Positions 10,666-22,879 of a DNA stretch of 64,000 nucleotides are shown one piece after another; within the stretch, counting starts at the first letter, position 1, and each line of letters begins with the position of its first letter. The translations under genes were made by a program, and so were the position numbers. The notes under the pieces are model-generated. The model was not told the DNA's origin, made no database searches, and saw only the letters and a list, made by a program, of their open reading frames with translations. Origin of the DNA: Lepidonotus clava. Its lineage: Eukaryota; Annelida; Polychaeta; Phyllodocida; Polynoidae. The stretch covers positions 44,914,374 through 44,978,373 of the forward strand of contig OW387133.1 in assembly GCA_936440205.1 (NCBI GenBank). The letters are read 5' to 3'.

Positions 10666-12182
10666 GAAATACAGAGGTTGCTGGTTGAAATGATAGCATT
10701 TATTAGCTTAGATCAAACAGTTAACTGTTCGCGCGAAAGTGTAGCTCTTCCGGTTCACGCCGGGAACAAGCTAGGACAGTCCGTAAAATACACTCATTAT
10801 CGCTCAGAGCACGAGGTAGGTAGACACAACACATCTCCCTTCTTTAGAAAGTACATTTGTCACCGTACGGGAGATACATGAAATACATATAAACCATGAA
10901 AGTGTACATCATGAACATATGAACTGGTAGAAATAGTTTTAGACAAAATACTGATGTTACAACATACCAGTACTCAAAACCTTACCACGACTTTTTACTT
11001 TACATAGTCATTTAATCTTTGTGGGGGCTGTCTACTTCTAATACTTCTTCTTACTGCCTCTTGAACTCTAGCAGGTTGCTGAAGGTTAGGAAACTCAGCT
11101 TGAACTACTTCTGGTTCGTCTAAAGTGTCCATGTATGTAAGATCGGAATCTTCTAGATCAATTTCTTTTTGGTGTGAAAGAAGATATGAACTTGATACTT
11201 TAGCTAGTTTTTCAACATTCCACTTTTTACCATTTTCAAGAAGAATACATGAACCTTTAACATCTTTCACCTTTTGAGGTGCACCATATCTCACCTCCCC
11301 TTTATTGAGATGACGAGGGTTACGAATTTTCACAAAGTCACCCGGTTTGATATCTGGGATTTTTACACCTTGTTTCTTATCGTGATAAATTTTGTACTTT
11401 GCTTGTTTTTCACGAACTAGTTTCTGAACCTTTTTGAATTTGGAGTTATTCAATTTGGTTTTTGCTTCTCGATGACGCATAAGTTCAAATGGTGTTTTTT
11501 CAGTCATAGAATGGGGGGTTGTATGATACACAAAAAGTCTTTCTCTTGTAGCTTCGACGGGGTCTTCTTTTTGAAAGGTCGCGAGTTGTATACCCTCCTT
11601 GATCGTACGGTTCATCCGCTCTATGGCTTGCAGATAGTAGAGTGCGGAGTGGGTGTGAGTTATACCACACTCAGCGAAGAAGTCCTTGATTTGGTGCGAC
11701 GTGAATTGCACACCGTTGTCATCACAATCTGGTCGGGGAATCCCTCATGCACAAACATTTTGCGGAGGAATTTTATGACACGGCACGTAGTGATGTCAGT
11801 TACGAACTCAACCTCACACCACTTGGAGAAGTAGTCGACCAGAACGATGGCCTATTTACTGTTCATATTCTTGAATGGACCCATGATGTCCATCGCAACT
11901 TTCTGCCACTGTATTGGCTCGCATCTGTCGTAAGAATAGTTTCTGTCTATGGACGAATTTAATGCGCCTAGGGTCGGACGTTTCGCGATATCAGATTTAA
12001 TACTGTCAAACGCTTTTTGCTGACCGTCTTCCCACTGGAAGTTCTCTTTCTCTTTCATGAGAGCGCGAAAGGGTGCAGCTTTGCTTGCAAAGTTCTTAAC
12101 GAATTTCGACATGTATTCGCACAGTCCGAGAAATGATCGGTAAATTGGTTGGCAAATGTAACGTTACACACAATCTCCCTTC
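10666..12182 (-). mobile_element. Gypsy-family LTR retrotransposon fossil (pol end, integrase, 3' LTR)
   Basis: On the minus strand: the end of a reverse transcriptase with the start of the RNase H region (about 12.15-11.95 kb), integrase parts (about 11.9-11.0 kb), a purine-rich tract near 10850, and then a probable 3' LTR (about 10848-10666) with an AATAAA-type signal. A second purine tract marks the right junction near 12180. Large internal parts are missing and it is broken. It is inserted in the DIRS-like fossil. Confidence 0.85.
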
Positions 12183-12955
12183 TACGCTGACTTTGTGTCG
12201 ACTACCGACATGAAGTCATTCACAGATAAAACCTGGACCACATCATCCATGCTTTTATAGGAAAACTCCTCAAACGAAGCGGAACAAAAATTATTGACTG
12301 AAATCCCATGTGGACGACTGCAGTTCATTATTGGACACATCCCCCCACCAGGTTTAGGGACCACCCCTAAAGAGTGGACACAATGGGGATGATAGTCTAC
12401 CATACTTATTAACCCTTCTGCTAGCTTACGACGCACGATAGCATCCAATTTACTTTTATATTCTCCCTGTAAAATTGAGTTATAATTCCCGTTATAAAAA
12501 CTAGGGACTAGGCCGTCGACCACCAGGAAACCCTCGGCAATCAACCGTAACAGATCCAAATAAGAATCAGCCCACTCACCACTATTATAAATAAAACTTG
12601 CAAATCTACATGGTTTCAACTGACATGCATTACCCGCTATAGTGTAAATACAACTACAAGTTCCCAAGATACATTCATGGTACACGTTTATAACACTACC
12701 ATTAGGTGATTCAAAAGACGCCAAAGTCTCAGACACACTTGGGTCTTCAGACAAATCCTCTTCCCTAGAAGACTCAACAGTCCTTATGCAATTCCAAGAT
12801 GAGTCTTCAACCTCCCATTTGTCCGGCTGCCTGACACCGATTGCCGGCGGTGGTGGACAAAGTCTTGTTAATTTAACTTCCTGTGCGCAGACATCTGAGG
12901 ATTGTCCATCCAAGTTCGGCTTCCTGACACCTACAGGACTCTCCCTATAACCCAC
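12183..12955 (-). mobile_element. DIRS-like fossil, reverse-transcriptase part
   Basis: The minus strand encodes the start of a reverse transcriptase with the block VHSLGVVPKPGGG and a following NCSRPHGISVNNF segment. This pattern is characteristic of DIRS-type elements, which integrate with a tyrosine recombinase instead of a DDE integrase. Cut off at the Gypsy junction near 12183. Part of the 10590-14520 fossil. Confidence 0.8.
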
Positions 12956-13104
12956 ATCTGTGCTAACCTGCCCTGACTCAGCGGTGCCTTGACTTGATAT
13001 AGCACCTATGGTTATGACATGATGGGGGGGGACTCCTTACAACAGTCAACTTCCTACTTTCCACCCTTCTTAAGGACCCTACAATCTTTCCTGGCATGAC
13101 CCAC

Positions 13105-14320
13105 CTACTTGCAGGCTGCACATTTATGTGCATACTGGCAAGATTTTGAGCTACAGCCCTGATCATTAAATTTGAGACACACCTTCTCCGACTTTTTCTT
13201 GTTACCTTGAGACACCAAAGAGCCGGCTTTCCAGCTCTTCGCCCTATCTACATTATCGTCACTAAAAAATCTAAGGACGTCCTCCTGGTCCACCTGACCA
13301 AAGGCAGTCGGGCCTTCCACCCCAGCCCTCACACTTTCATCATACTTGGTGAAGGCCTCCACCTTGTAAACCCCTTTGGAGGCCTTCTCGGCCATTGCGA
13401 GGCCATGGCGCACCACCCCACGTACGTCCTTGTTGATGTCCAAGAGCTGTGTTATGGTTTTGAAGGTTATCATCATCACCTTCACGAACGACCCCACATC
13501 CTCGTCTTTTTTTACATAAGCCGTCTGGTCGAAGAGGTTCTTTTCTTCTTACCGTTCACGGTTTTCCATAGGCTCTGGTCCAACTCTCGATTTCATCCTC
13601 ATCCGAGTCAGACAAAGACTGGGCTTCCATGGCTGGCTCCGCCTCCTTGGCCACTCCCTTTTTCTTGCCCTTTGCCATCTCATACTGAAGCTCAAGCTGA
13701 TGCCCGCTGGGCATCAGCCATGCGCTCACCATGCCCTCCAGGCTCCGCATCTGGCACTCCATCGTCTCCTTGATCTCCGGGACCCCTGGTATGGGCTGCC
13801 AGTAGCCCTGATAACCCGAAGGCCTGCTTGTTGGTTGTGGTTGTTGACTACCCACACCATTACCGTGCCACGTGCCTTTGTTGACGTCCGCATTCTCCTC
13901 CGTACGACCGTACTGCTAGAATGTAGGTTGCGGCAGCCTCAAGTCGTCACCCGCATCTCCCTGTCAGCCCTGGCCCATCCCTGTGGGCGGGGCATAGCAG
14001 TCTGCTGAATGCTGATTCGCCGAGGGGTGGGCAGCTGCCGGATGATTGACACTCGCCTGCAGCTCGCGCTCCCTATCTGCCCGACGACATTGAACTTCAC
14101 TGTACGACGGCAATGGCAGGGCCTGTTTAAATTCTGGATGATTCTCCGACAGTCCTTGAAAGTCCCCTTGGAAACCCGAGTTCATCTCTTCTCCTAAGGC
14201 ACCGAAGATATCTTCGTCTGCTCCCCCCAGGGAGCCTCCTACCAAACCTTCCATGGCGGCCGACGCTGAGTCGTTGCCGTCTACGTTCATCTCCTCATTT
14301 AATCTGTCAAATTCATCCAT
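13105..14320 (-). mobile_element. DIRS-like fossil, gag-like part
   Basis: Minus-strand frames with acidic and Gln-rich stretches. Toward the downstream end is a single CCCH-type cysteine cluster (CLKFNDQGCSSKSCQYAHKC), as seen in gag-like proteins of DIRS elements. Broken, with more than one interruption. Confidence 0.7.
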
Positions 14321-14704
14321 CGCCCGCTCACATTTATGCCCAAGCAGAGGGCCATGCCTAACTCCACACCTCGCACAATGCGTAAGCTTGCGCTTCGTCT
14401 TCCTGCACTCTTAATTTCGGATAAAAAATCGCCCTCGAGCAGCCACAAATTTTTCGGTGAACGTGGTCAGGCAAGGTGAACCTTCGAGTGACGTCATGCA
14501 CACAGTTACATGGTGATCACCATAGTTACATTGGTCCTTGGAGATATGCCTCTCGACCAAAGCAGGTCGCGACTACGTATTGTATCATTCTTTCTCGCTG
14601 CACAGTGCTGTCACCTGGTCTTGAACACTAGAACCAAAGTATAACTACTAAAACTACATCTGGCCATACTTAAAATTGTACAAAATTGTTTGGTTGAACA
14701 CTGT

Positions 14705-15216
14705 CTGAATAATAATTTTGTGTAAATATCAGCATGCTTCTATACCTGGTTGTTCAACGCAAATTGCTTTGTTTGATTTATTAAAACATATATATACTGA
14801 AATAAATCATAGTAAGATAGGGTTATTATATCTAGATGTGGCCAAGGCTTTTGACTGTATTCACCATGATTTGCTCATAACTAAATTAAAATCCTACGGA
14901 CTTCCAGAAATATTGATGAAGTGGTGAAATGACTCTGATGACTTAAAAATGTTATCTGGAATAGCTCAAGGGAGCATTCTCGGTCTGACTGCATTTGTAT
15001 TCTATACAAACAATTTGCCTTTTGTAGTAAAGTACTGTAAAATAGGTATGTATGCTGATGACTGTGTGCTATATTATTCTGGTAATACTTGGCGTAATAT
15101 TTACTGTAAAACACAATGTGATCTAGATAAAGTGGTTGAATGGTGGGAATTTAATAAGGTGTCTTTAAATGTTAAAAAGACAAAATGTATGATGGTAGGA
15201 ACTAATGTAGCACACC
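14705..15216 (+). pseudogene. LINE reverse-transcriptase fragment
   Basis: Plus-strand remains of a non-LTR reverse transcriptase. They contain the CSTQIALFDLLKHIYTEIN block and LYLDVAKAFDCIHHDLLITK (motif with the first catalytic Asp), then in a second frame GIAQGSILG and the catalytic MYADDCVLYY. They end in a VSLNVKKTKCMMVG block. These order and spacing patterns fit CR1/Jockey-group LINEs. An in-frame stop near 14926 and a frame change separate the two parts, and both ends are missing. Confidence 0.9.
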
Positions 15217-15224
15217 CCAGGCCA

Positions 15225-15840
15225 CATGACCGACTTGGGTCTTGACCCCCCAAGTCAACCACTAGGATTGGTTCAGTGCGACATAAAACCCAACAACAAT
15301 TCTCTTACGTTAAATAAAGTTTATGAAAACAACTCTCTTTTAATAACAACACTTTAGATTCAACTCTACTTCCTTAAATATCTCAATTCCTATACATTAC
15401 ATGTAAAATACCTGTAAATACCTACTAAACAGTCAGGCCAAATACATACAAAGTCTAGAAACAACAAATACATACAAAGTCTAGAAACAACATGGGACAA
15501 ACCATCTATTTCAACTCAAAGCTAGGAGTCTACCCTAATCAAACTTGCCTATTCTAAAGAGACATAGGTATAGCATAAGCCCACCACAAGCAAACCAAAG
15601 AGTAGCTTAAGTATAGGCTAGGCCTAAACCCATCAGTCATCTCCCATCAAACAACAAGGCCTTCTCAAGTCTAGTGCAGCGCTCCCCGGGTAAGGGTACC
15701 AGGGAGGGAGACCCAGGCGATCACTAGGATTGGGGATATTTGACAACTAACCAAGCAACTTCACTTTTAGGTTAAATAAGGTTTACCAAAATAACTCTCC
15801 TGTAATACACAACTTCAGGTTAAACTCCAAATATACAGTC
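15225..15840 (+). repeat. Diverged direct repeat pair in repeat-rich block
   Basis: About 110 bp starting CACTAGGATTGG at 15260-15370 is repeated in diverged form at 15721-15835, with shared AACTCTC and TTAAACTC-like stretches. A small hairpin (GACTTGGG/CCCAAGTC) lies at 15229-15255. The block 15.2-17.5 kb has no clear coding content and could be non-coding parts or long terminal sequences of an unidentified element. Confidence 0.5.
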
Positions 15841-16724
15841 AAGTATGAAAATGGTCTAGGAATACAATCCTCCTCAAAAGCTAACATTTAACCCCTACAG
15901 GTCAAAAGCATTCACAAATATACAATCTCATGCTGGAAATACCTTCTCAGGTCAATACTTACCCTCCAGCCAAATTAATCTCAAACTGGAGCTACCTTCA
16001 CAGTCAATCCTCCAGTATGACACACTCTCAGGTACCCACAGGCCAAATCACTCAGTGGACCCCTAAGAAGCCTCAGACCTAAGGGTCCCAAGTGGAGCTA
16101 CCATAAAGGCCAATCCTCCACTAGACCCCGAAACAAGTTTCAGAATCTAGGGCAGCCTCACAACCTTCAGCTGGAAAATCAACTCTGTGAGCTCCCAAGA
16201 AGCCAGGGATATTCCAAGTGGAGCTACCATAAATGGTCAACCCTCCACTGTATTCCAAAACAAGCTTATCAGGCAAACTCACTGGTATGCCAACACACAG
16301 CTGGAAAACACTCAGTGGGCCTTAGAGCAGTGTGTCTACATCCCACCAGGCTAGATCAACTATCTATCAACAGGCAGTATCCAGTCAATGTATGGGCAGA
16401 GATTCAACTCTGTGAAAGGTTGGTCAAGCCTAAGCACCTGGCAGCTAGTCTCTACCTTTCCTTAGGTACAGAAAAGGTATCCCAGTGCACCCTTGACTGC
16501 ACTTCATCAGCTTTGCAGGATAAACCATACAACCTATACATAAATTCTTTTACCTAGTAAAAGCCCTTATCAAACTACACATTTTGATTGCTTTGTGAAC
16601 ATACAAAACCTACTACTAATATCTAACTAATGACATAAACCTATTTAGTGTACAACTCTTACAGGGGTCAAAGGTTATACACAATATGGTGTCCTCACCT
16701 AGTGTTTTCTATAGGAACTAATAA
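15841..16724 (+). repeat. Non-coding block with internal GTGGAGCTACCATAAA repeats
   Basis: GTGGAGCTACCATAAA followed by a TCAA/CCAA-type link and CCTCCACT occurs at about 16092-16123 and about 16217-16249, and a degenerate copy precedes them. No gene recognised. Composition is CA/TC-biased. Confidence 0.5.
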
Positions 16725-16873
16725 CTGAAATATCAGGAACAATGCAGGAGAACTCTTGAGAACATCTTTATATATCCAGAGAAACATAGCTGAGTCATCC
16801 TTCAGGTATCACAACAGTAAATAATAATTCAGGGGTTACTACACTAAATAATATTATTAAACCCAATAATACT
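16725..16873 (+). repeat. Dispersed repeat, copy 2 (pair with 9442-9592)
   Basis: Nearly identical to 9442-9592 over about 150 bp. The high similarity implies recent spread. Confidence 0.8.
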
Positions 16874-17081
16874 GCAATAACCTGTCAATACTTGCCCTTG
16901 TCGCATATTAAACTTGTGTAATCGTACCTAACTCCCGACATAATAAACACTTCCGGTTTCTCCTAGATCTTGTATACACATGCCTTATTCTGAATCTAAG
17001 CATTTAAAGCAATAATTCAAGCATAACTACAGCCCTGTTGTGGGGAGTGGGGGACATGGGGGACTCCTACACTAGTCAACA

Positions 17082-17207
17082 CCAAGGTCAGGGTTACCTC
17101 CTAAGGTCTGAACCCTACAGTGAGCCTAAACAGACTATTCCATCATCAAACACAAAGGTCAGGGTTACCTACTAAGTTCTGAACCCTACAGTGAGCCTAA
17201 ACAGACT
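17082..17207 (+). repeat. Tandem duplication, unit about 73 bp
   Basis: AGGTCAGGGTTACCTCCTAA, then GAACCCTACAGTGAGCCTAA and ACAGACT, occurs twice in a row (from about 17090 and about 17157) with only small differences. Confidence 0.8.
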
Positions 17208-17319
17208 GAATCTGTCCTCCTGAGTGTCCTCCTATTACAGCATGAGCCCCAACATGGGAGAAAGCACCCACAGTCAGCTTCCCAAGGACCCAAAACCTGT
17301 GCTTGAGCAATGCTGGCAC

Positions 17320-17450
17320 CTGATTGGTCGGTTTGACTGCAGAGCTGGCTCCGTATTGGTCGAAAACAATGGCCTCTGATTGGTCCTGCACCAACTGCAC
17401 CCCCCCCCCCATATATAAGAAGAGAGTTGGGGAAGCCAGCACACTCAGTA
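17320..17450 (+). promoter_or_regulatory. Promoter-like module: three ATTGG boxes and TATA
   Basis: Three inverted CCAAT boxes (ATTGG at 17323, 17355 and 17379, each followed by TC) precede a poly-C run and a TATA box (TATATAAG at 17412). TCAGT, an initiator-like pentamer, lies 33 bp downstream of the TATA start (17445). This arrangement is typical of strong RNA polymerase II promoters, for example histone genes or retroelement terminal repeats. No long reading frame follows on the plus strand; an ATG in good context (ACCAATGG) near 17504 opens only a very short frame. It may belong to a decayed element. Confidence 0.6.
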
Positions 17451-17539
17451 GGTCTGTAGCCTCTGGGCATCTGGGGCACCACACTAAGGTTAGAATTGAG
17501 CACCAATGGAATCCCAAATCTTTGTCTATTATTGACTGA

Positions 17540-20200
17540 AATTTGGCATTCGTAGCTGCATAAGATTATTTGGGTGTAATACTTATTGACACTGAACTTA
17601 CATGCTGTTTAGTTTGAGTAAAATACGCAGATATATAACAAATATAACAATATATTTACAAATAGACATTGACATTACCTTATTTTGATTATATGGGTCT
17701 TATGTTCATGTGTCTATCTGTAAATCACCGACAGGAATTACATACAGGCTATTCAAAATGACTGTCTATGAATCTGTCTTGAATTAATTTGGGATGACTT
17801 TGTAAAAATATCAGTTGTACATAAGAGCATTAAACTATTGAGCTTGGAGCAATGGTGCCAAATACATTTGTTAAAATTGATGTAGTTCCATAGGCAGGAT
17901 GATAGTGTATGCAAACAAATTGCACGACAAACCACGTTTGATGATAAATTTATTTTTAAAACTGAAAAATACAATGGTGGAAAATATGATAAGAGTCCTT
18001 TTTATAAAGGTGCTTTTCATGATATGGAATAAATTTTTTAAGGAACAACAGGATAGTGATGACTGCTATACTTTTAATTGTAAACTGAAAACTAGCTATG
18101 ATTGAAATGATGTAAAAGACCAAATGTAATGTATGATATGATGTTTCATCTTCAACATTATAAGTGAGCTTGATGATATGTGCATATATATATATTTATT
18201 TTATAATATTATTCATGCAATCTGGAAGACCAGTTTGTAAACTGAAGATTGTTTTAAATAAAAAGAAAAAGGAAAAAAAGCTCATTGTAAAAAAAACTAG
18301 TGTTGACTGTGGTGCCTCCTATTGGAGGAAAAGAGAACACAGTTTTAGCACAGGTTATTGCAGGTCTCACGTAACTTATTGTTTTCCTATATAGTTTGAT
18401 ATAAGGGAACCTGAGAGAAAAAGATATTCAGAATGTTGCACCGCATGAAATTGACTCAGTACCCTATTTTGGCCTCTTTGATACACAAAATATCAAAATT
18501 TTAGGGTAGGTTGACCCTGAACATTTTGAGCAAGCGGCCCAGATATTGACCTACCCTCATTTTGGCACGTTTGCAGTGACCAAATTCATGGAGCACAGAG
18601 CCTATTTCAAAAACCTTCTAACATTTTCTAGAGTCACTGCATCATGAACTCAGAAATGATTAGGGGTGCACTGTGAATTTTCATTCAATTCTGTAAGTTT
18701 TCTTTATTTCATTATCAGCAAAGCAAGTTATTCCCTTTACCTCGGGACAGAAAGGTATATGAAACTACAGATGGCGCCACAATTAGTTTCATGACACCTG
18801 CATCATCCTTTCACATTCCACAGTGCTTCAGCCTGGTGTTAAACACCAGAACTAAAGTATTCCTACTAAAGTTCATAGTTAAAAAAGTAGGGTTGATGGT
18901 GGCACCACCTAGCATGGCGCGACTCTGAACTGCAACTCGACACAAGTAAAAAGAGCCCAACTGACTCTATACTACAACTTTTACCCCAGTGTACATTGCA
19001 CTCAACCCAGGGCCAGCCCATTAATGGGAAGGGTAATTACATGTGCCAATCCAATTGAGTGTCACTCTATTTAGAGGTGCATGATTAAAATGGTTTATTC
19101 ACTTTCAGACATCTATTTGCCTAAAAATCCTATTTTCATGGGGCTAAACAGCTCTAACAAAAATGTTATTTTACTTGAGATTTAGAAGCTACACCCATCC
19201 ACGGACCACCCCAGTGGTGGATATAGGGTAAAACAGGGTTGTATTGCACACAGTGGTATATCATGCATATTTATTAATGCTTCCATCAGAAAAAATAGAA
19301 AACATGATAAAAAAAAAGGTTTACAATTGATAGAATTCACCTTAATAACTATACTAAAATATTTTATCACTGTATAATCTCTATGATTAATGTTAATGAA
19401 AAAGATTCTATTTTCTCATGTCAGAAATGCACGATACAACCCTGTTTTAATATCTATATGAATTTTGAACATTATTTCATGTGATTTAATGAGACATCTC
19501 TTCTGCGTGTCTTCTCACATCTTATCAATGTGAGCATGGAGGGTATCTATGATAATTATCACTGTATGTGGACCTATTTTCACCATTTAACTCATTTGTC
19601 ATGAAGAATATTATTGTTAATATTTTCTCACCAATACTTAAAACATATGTGATACAAAACATATGTTATCCACGATATATACATATAACCAACTGAGAAG
19701 GTGGTGAACTATAGAGAGTTAATTATCTGTTATATCAGGTGTACGTAATTAGTAGTAGTTAATTGTAGATAATAGCTAGCTCCAAATGCAGTATCCTTCT
19801 CGTTCAACTGCTGTCGTCCAATACATATTCATAGTTCGAACATCATGTAAGATGTAACACTCGCGTGAAAGGATGTTCTTTATTAATATTCTTCTGTGTA
19901 TTATCGTTCCATGACAAGATCTCAATTGACAATGATCAGCTCCAAGGAAGGAATCCCCTCAAACCACTCAGTTAATGCTCCCGCCTTTTCTACAGTCTTT
20001 CTGCTTCTATTCCAAACCAGGACTCAGCTTCTAAGACCTAACCTTTCCAGGATGGTTATTCACACAACATTCAGCTGACTCTGACTAGGCTTGAGCGGCA
20101 TGTGCTCCTTTAGTATGATACGTCACACTATGACTCCTCCTTTAAGCCCCTACTTTGACAGACTAAAGCCTACATGAGCATGGACTGGCCATCCCCGTCA
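17540..20200. other. AT-rich DNA with scattered repeat fragments, no gene
   Basis: Only short chance frames. Includes a repeat fragment near 18305-18370 (GTGCCTCCTATTGGAGGAAA, related to about 10450), a GGGTAGGTTGACCCTGA stretch near 18505, and a fragment near 18825-18880 related to about 14600-14660. Confidence 0.5.
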
Positions 20201-20232
20201 GTACAGTGGTACAAGGGGGGTTAGCAAGGAAT

Positions 20233-20947
20233 GTGGGATAGTGATGCTACATTGGTTTTTATGTTTCTTTCTATAACTTTTTTGATATTCATCGAATCCA
20301 CAGTGAGCAAGTAAGATGTAGATAGGAATGTTGTGCATATAATGCATATGATAGATTTTTTATTTCTTAATGGTTTCATTTTTTTTAATGAATTATTGAA
20401 AAATAAAAGTTTCTGTATCGACCTCCAGAGTGATACAAGGCTGGTTATCACCCAGGTTTGATACGGCATGCATTAAACTCTTAACTACTAAACCTGTATC
20501 ACCCTAAGGTATATACATATTTGGGCCCTGGCTTCAGGATGATATCGGGGTCCAGGCGATGGGTGATGACTGCCCAAGTACTCCCTTCAGGGTTGGTTAT
20601 GGATTTATTTTTACTTTTCTGTTAGATCTGAGCTCCCAAGGAAGGACACACAGCTATCAGTGATGGTGGGACAGTGATGCTGCACATGTTTTTAAGTTTC
20701 TTCATATAATGTTTTTGATATCCATCAAATAAACAAACAGTAAGCAAGTAAAATGTAGCTAGGTATGTTGTGCAGACAATCCATAGGTTAGATCTATTTT
20801 ATCTTAATGATTTCATTTGTCTATGAATTTTAGAAAAATAAAAAGTTTCTGTATCGCACTGCAGTGCGATACAAGGCTGGTTATCACCCAGGTTTGTATT
20901 GACCTGTGTTAAACTCTTAACTACTAAACCTGTATCACCCTAAAGTA
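20233..20947 (+). repeat. Diverged direct duplication, about 280-bp unit
   Basis: 20233-20513 and 20668-20947 are clearly related, sharing AAGTTTCTGTATCG and then AAGGCTGGTTATCACCCAGG and TTAAACTCTTAACTACTAAA. The second unit holds a perfect 22-bp palindrome at 20851-20872 centred on CTGCAG; the first unit has a decayed version. Confidence 0.85.
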
Positions 20948-21139
20948 TAATCAAATACAAGCCTGATATGCACTATGTAAATACCAAAAATAGATTGTTT
21001 CATTTTCACTCCTACAAATTGTGTTAAAGGCAGAACAAATTGAATATTTCCCATCAGAAACACCTTATATGGGTCTATATGAAAAAATGAGATCTGAGTT
21101 AGTCCCTAAAGAATTTAATATATAAATTTTTACTGTATA

Positions 21140-21660
21140 GGCTGGTAGCGAGATGTGCCATCGGGACGGCAATTGTCCCCCAGTTCAGGCCAGTTGGGGG
21201 ACAAGCTAGACCTCTCTACTGCTGATATGCTACCAAAAACCCTCTATCTTTGGTTCACTATTATAGGACAACAATATCTGAATAGATAACTTTACCATTT
21301 TATCTCAATAGCTACAGTATTAATCCCCGTAACCCTTTTGGAATTTTTTGATAATATTGAATAATAAGTAAGTTATGCAGGGGGAAAATTTACCCCTGCC
21401 CCTTCCCTCTGACGGACCCCTAAGTAGGTTGTATGCACAGTGTCTAATCTGTAATCAGGTGAGAATGTTGTTTTAGAGGTTTAGCGATCAGGTAAGACAA
21501 TGGGTGAATGGGTTGGCTACCACAGTAGAGAGGTGAGAACTCAGGTCTGCTATCCTTATCATCCCTCTGTCTACACAGACCTTATCTTTTGAGAGGAGTG
21601 AGATCAGTGGGGCCAGAATGGGGGATTTAGAAAGTTGTACCAGCCTACATCTCCCGACCT
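21140..21660 (-). repeat. Dispersed element R2, copy A
   Basis: Reverse-complement relative of 43870-44560. It contains a palindromic core (GTCCCCCAGTTCAGGCCAGT and GGGGGAC near 21174-21201) and, at the other end, GGGGCCAGAATGGGGGATTT. A third partial copy lies at about 57905-58022. No coding content. Confidence 0.8.
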
Positions 21661-21960
21661 CGCTATAAGATACAGATTTATCAATATTACTATGAAATTG
21701 AAAACAATATTAAATAGAACTTTATTAGATATCAAAATTGTGAATGATGGTCTAGACATTCACAGAAGGCATGAACAATTTTAATGGAGAATTATGGCAT
21801 AGGCCTATATTGACCTTGAGTCTACATAAAACTATTTTTTTTATAATAATTTTTCAATTTAATTAACCTTTATTTTATTTTTATTTTATGTAATATGTGC
21901 GATATAAAGCATTTTAAATGCATTTTAAATGATATTACGCTGATATGCGCGATATAAGAC

Positions 21961-22024
21961 CTATAATTAGCATATTACAGCAATGCCCCCCACTTTTTTT
22001 TTTAATCCTGGATCCGCCACTGTA
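21961..22024. mobile_element. Partial MITE end (GGATCCGCCACTG)
   Basis: Ends CCTGGATCCGCCACTG, the right terminus of the MITE family seen whole at 24360-24505 and 28977-29132. No matching left end was found. Confidence 0.6.
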
Positions 22025-22414
22025 CCAATTTATATCAATTTGGGTATATGTTCGACAAAATGCTTATATGAATGACATCGTCGTCCTTTGGGAATAACTT
22101 GGTGACATCATGGGTGTTTCACAGAAAGTGTTGTGGTCAAATCAAAACAAACCTAACCCTTTGAACACATTCTTATCTATCAAAATGTGGATTATGATAC
22201 ATGGAATGACATATTAGGCCTATTTACTTAAGAATTATCCAGGAATGGATTAGGAGTGCATACAAGTTTTTACAAAATTCATTAATTGTGCCATCAATGT
22301 AGTTTGACTGGTTTTGGGTTGCTTTAACAGTGTCTTCTTGTTATAGCCTAATATCTAAATACCTGCAAGGTCTGCAACGTTCTGACATTTGGATCCTGTA
22401 GATCTTTCAGTTGT

Positions 22415-22525
22415 AAACAAGGGGCCATCCATAAAATTCATGATGTCATGCACAGAGGGGTGGGTGGGTACGTTGAATAGTGTGACACTACCTGAAAATG
22501 ATAGGGGGGATGTCCAGAGTTGCGT
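22415..22525 (+). mobile_element. MITE fragment of GGCCATCC/ATGATGTCA family
   Basis: GGGGCCATCCATAAAATTCA, TGATGTCATG, GGGTGGGTGGGTACGTTGAA and TAGTGTGACACTACCTGAAA match the order of motifs in the more complete copy at 28382-28556. Confidence 0.7.
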
Positions 22526-22629
22526 GACAGCAGGTTTCACGTCACAATGTCGATTATTTTTCAGGAGCAAAAGACAAATTGTCTATATGTTCTTAATGTA
22601 AAGGCTTTAATCTTTGATAAAAATCTATA

Positions 22630-22805
22630 AAAAAAATTGAGACAGAGCCTATTCTTAAATTCAACAGGGTGACTGGGCCATTTCTTAAGATCGACAGGCA
22701 ACATAGCCTTTACTGACATTTGACATGGGCTTTTCTTAAATTTGACAGGGCAACAGAACCGTTTCTTAAGATTGACATACTACATGGGGATCCCCATCCA
22801 AAGCC
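22630..22805 (-). repeat. TCGAATTTAAG-repeat family, copy 1
   Basis: Degenerate units of the form TTCTTAAATTTGACAGGGCAACA (reverse orientation), repeated about four times, ending in a run of ATGGGGATCCCCATCC. Confidence 0.7.
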
Positions 22806-22879
22806 CCTTGGTTAAAGGGGGCAGTTGAGCCTTACCCCTACCCTCCCTTATCATTTCTAGTTTGCTGCCCCCTCCCCCT

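Larger units (their letters stand above)
10590..14520 (-). mobile_element. DIRS-like retroelement fossil with a nested Gypsy fossil
   Basis: A 70-75-bp segment containing CGAACCTTCGAGTGACATCA occurs at about 10590-10665 and again, in the same orientation, at about 14446-14520. I take these as the terminal repeats. Between them, from right to left, are gag-like frames (14.3-13.1 kb) with a CCCH-type knuckle and a reverse transcriptase of DIRS type (12.96-12.18 kb). The rest of the element is missing, and a Gypsy fossil occupies about 10.67-12.18 kb. Broken. Confidence 0.75.

Noticed and set aside
13207-13773. 188-codon plus-strand frame
   Set aside because: It is the antisense shadow of the DIRS-like gag frames on the minus strand.
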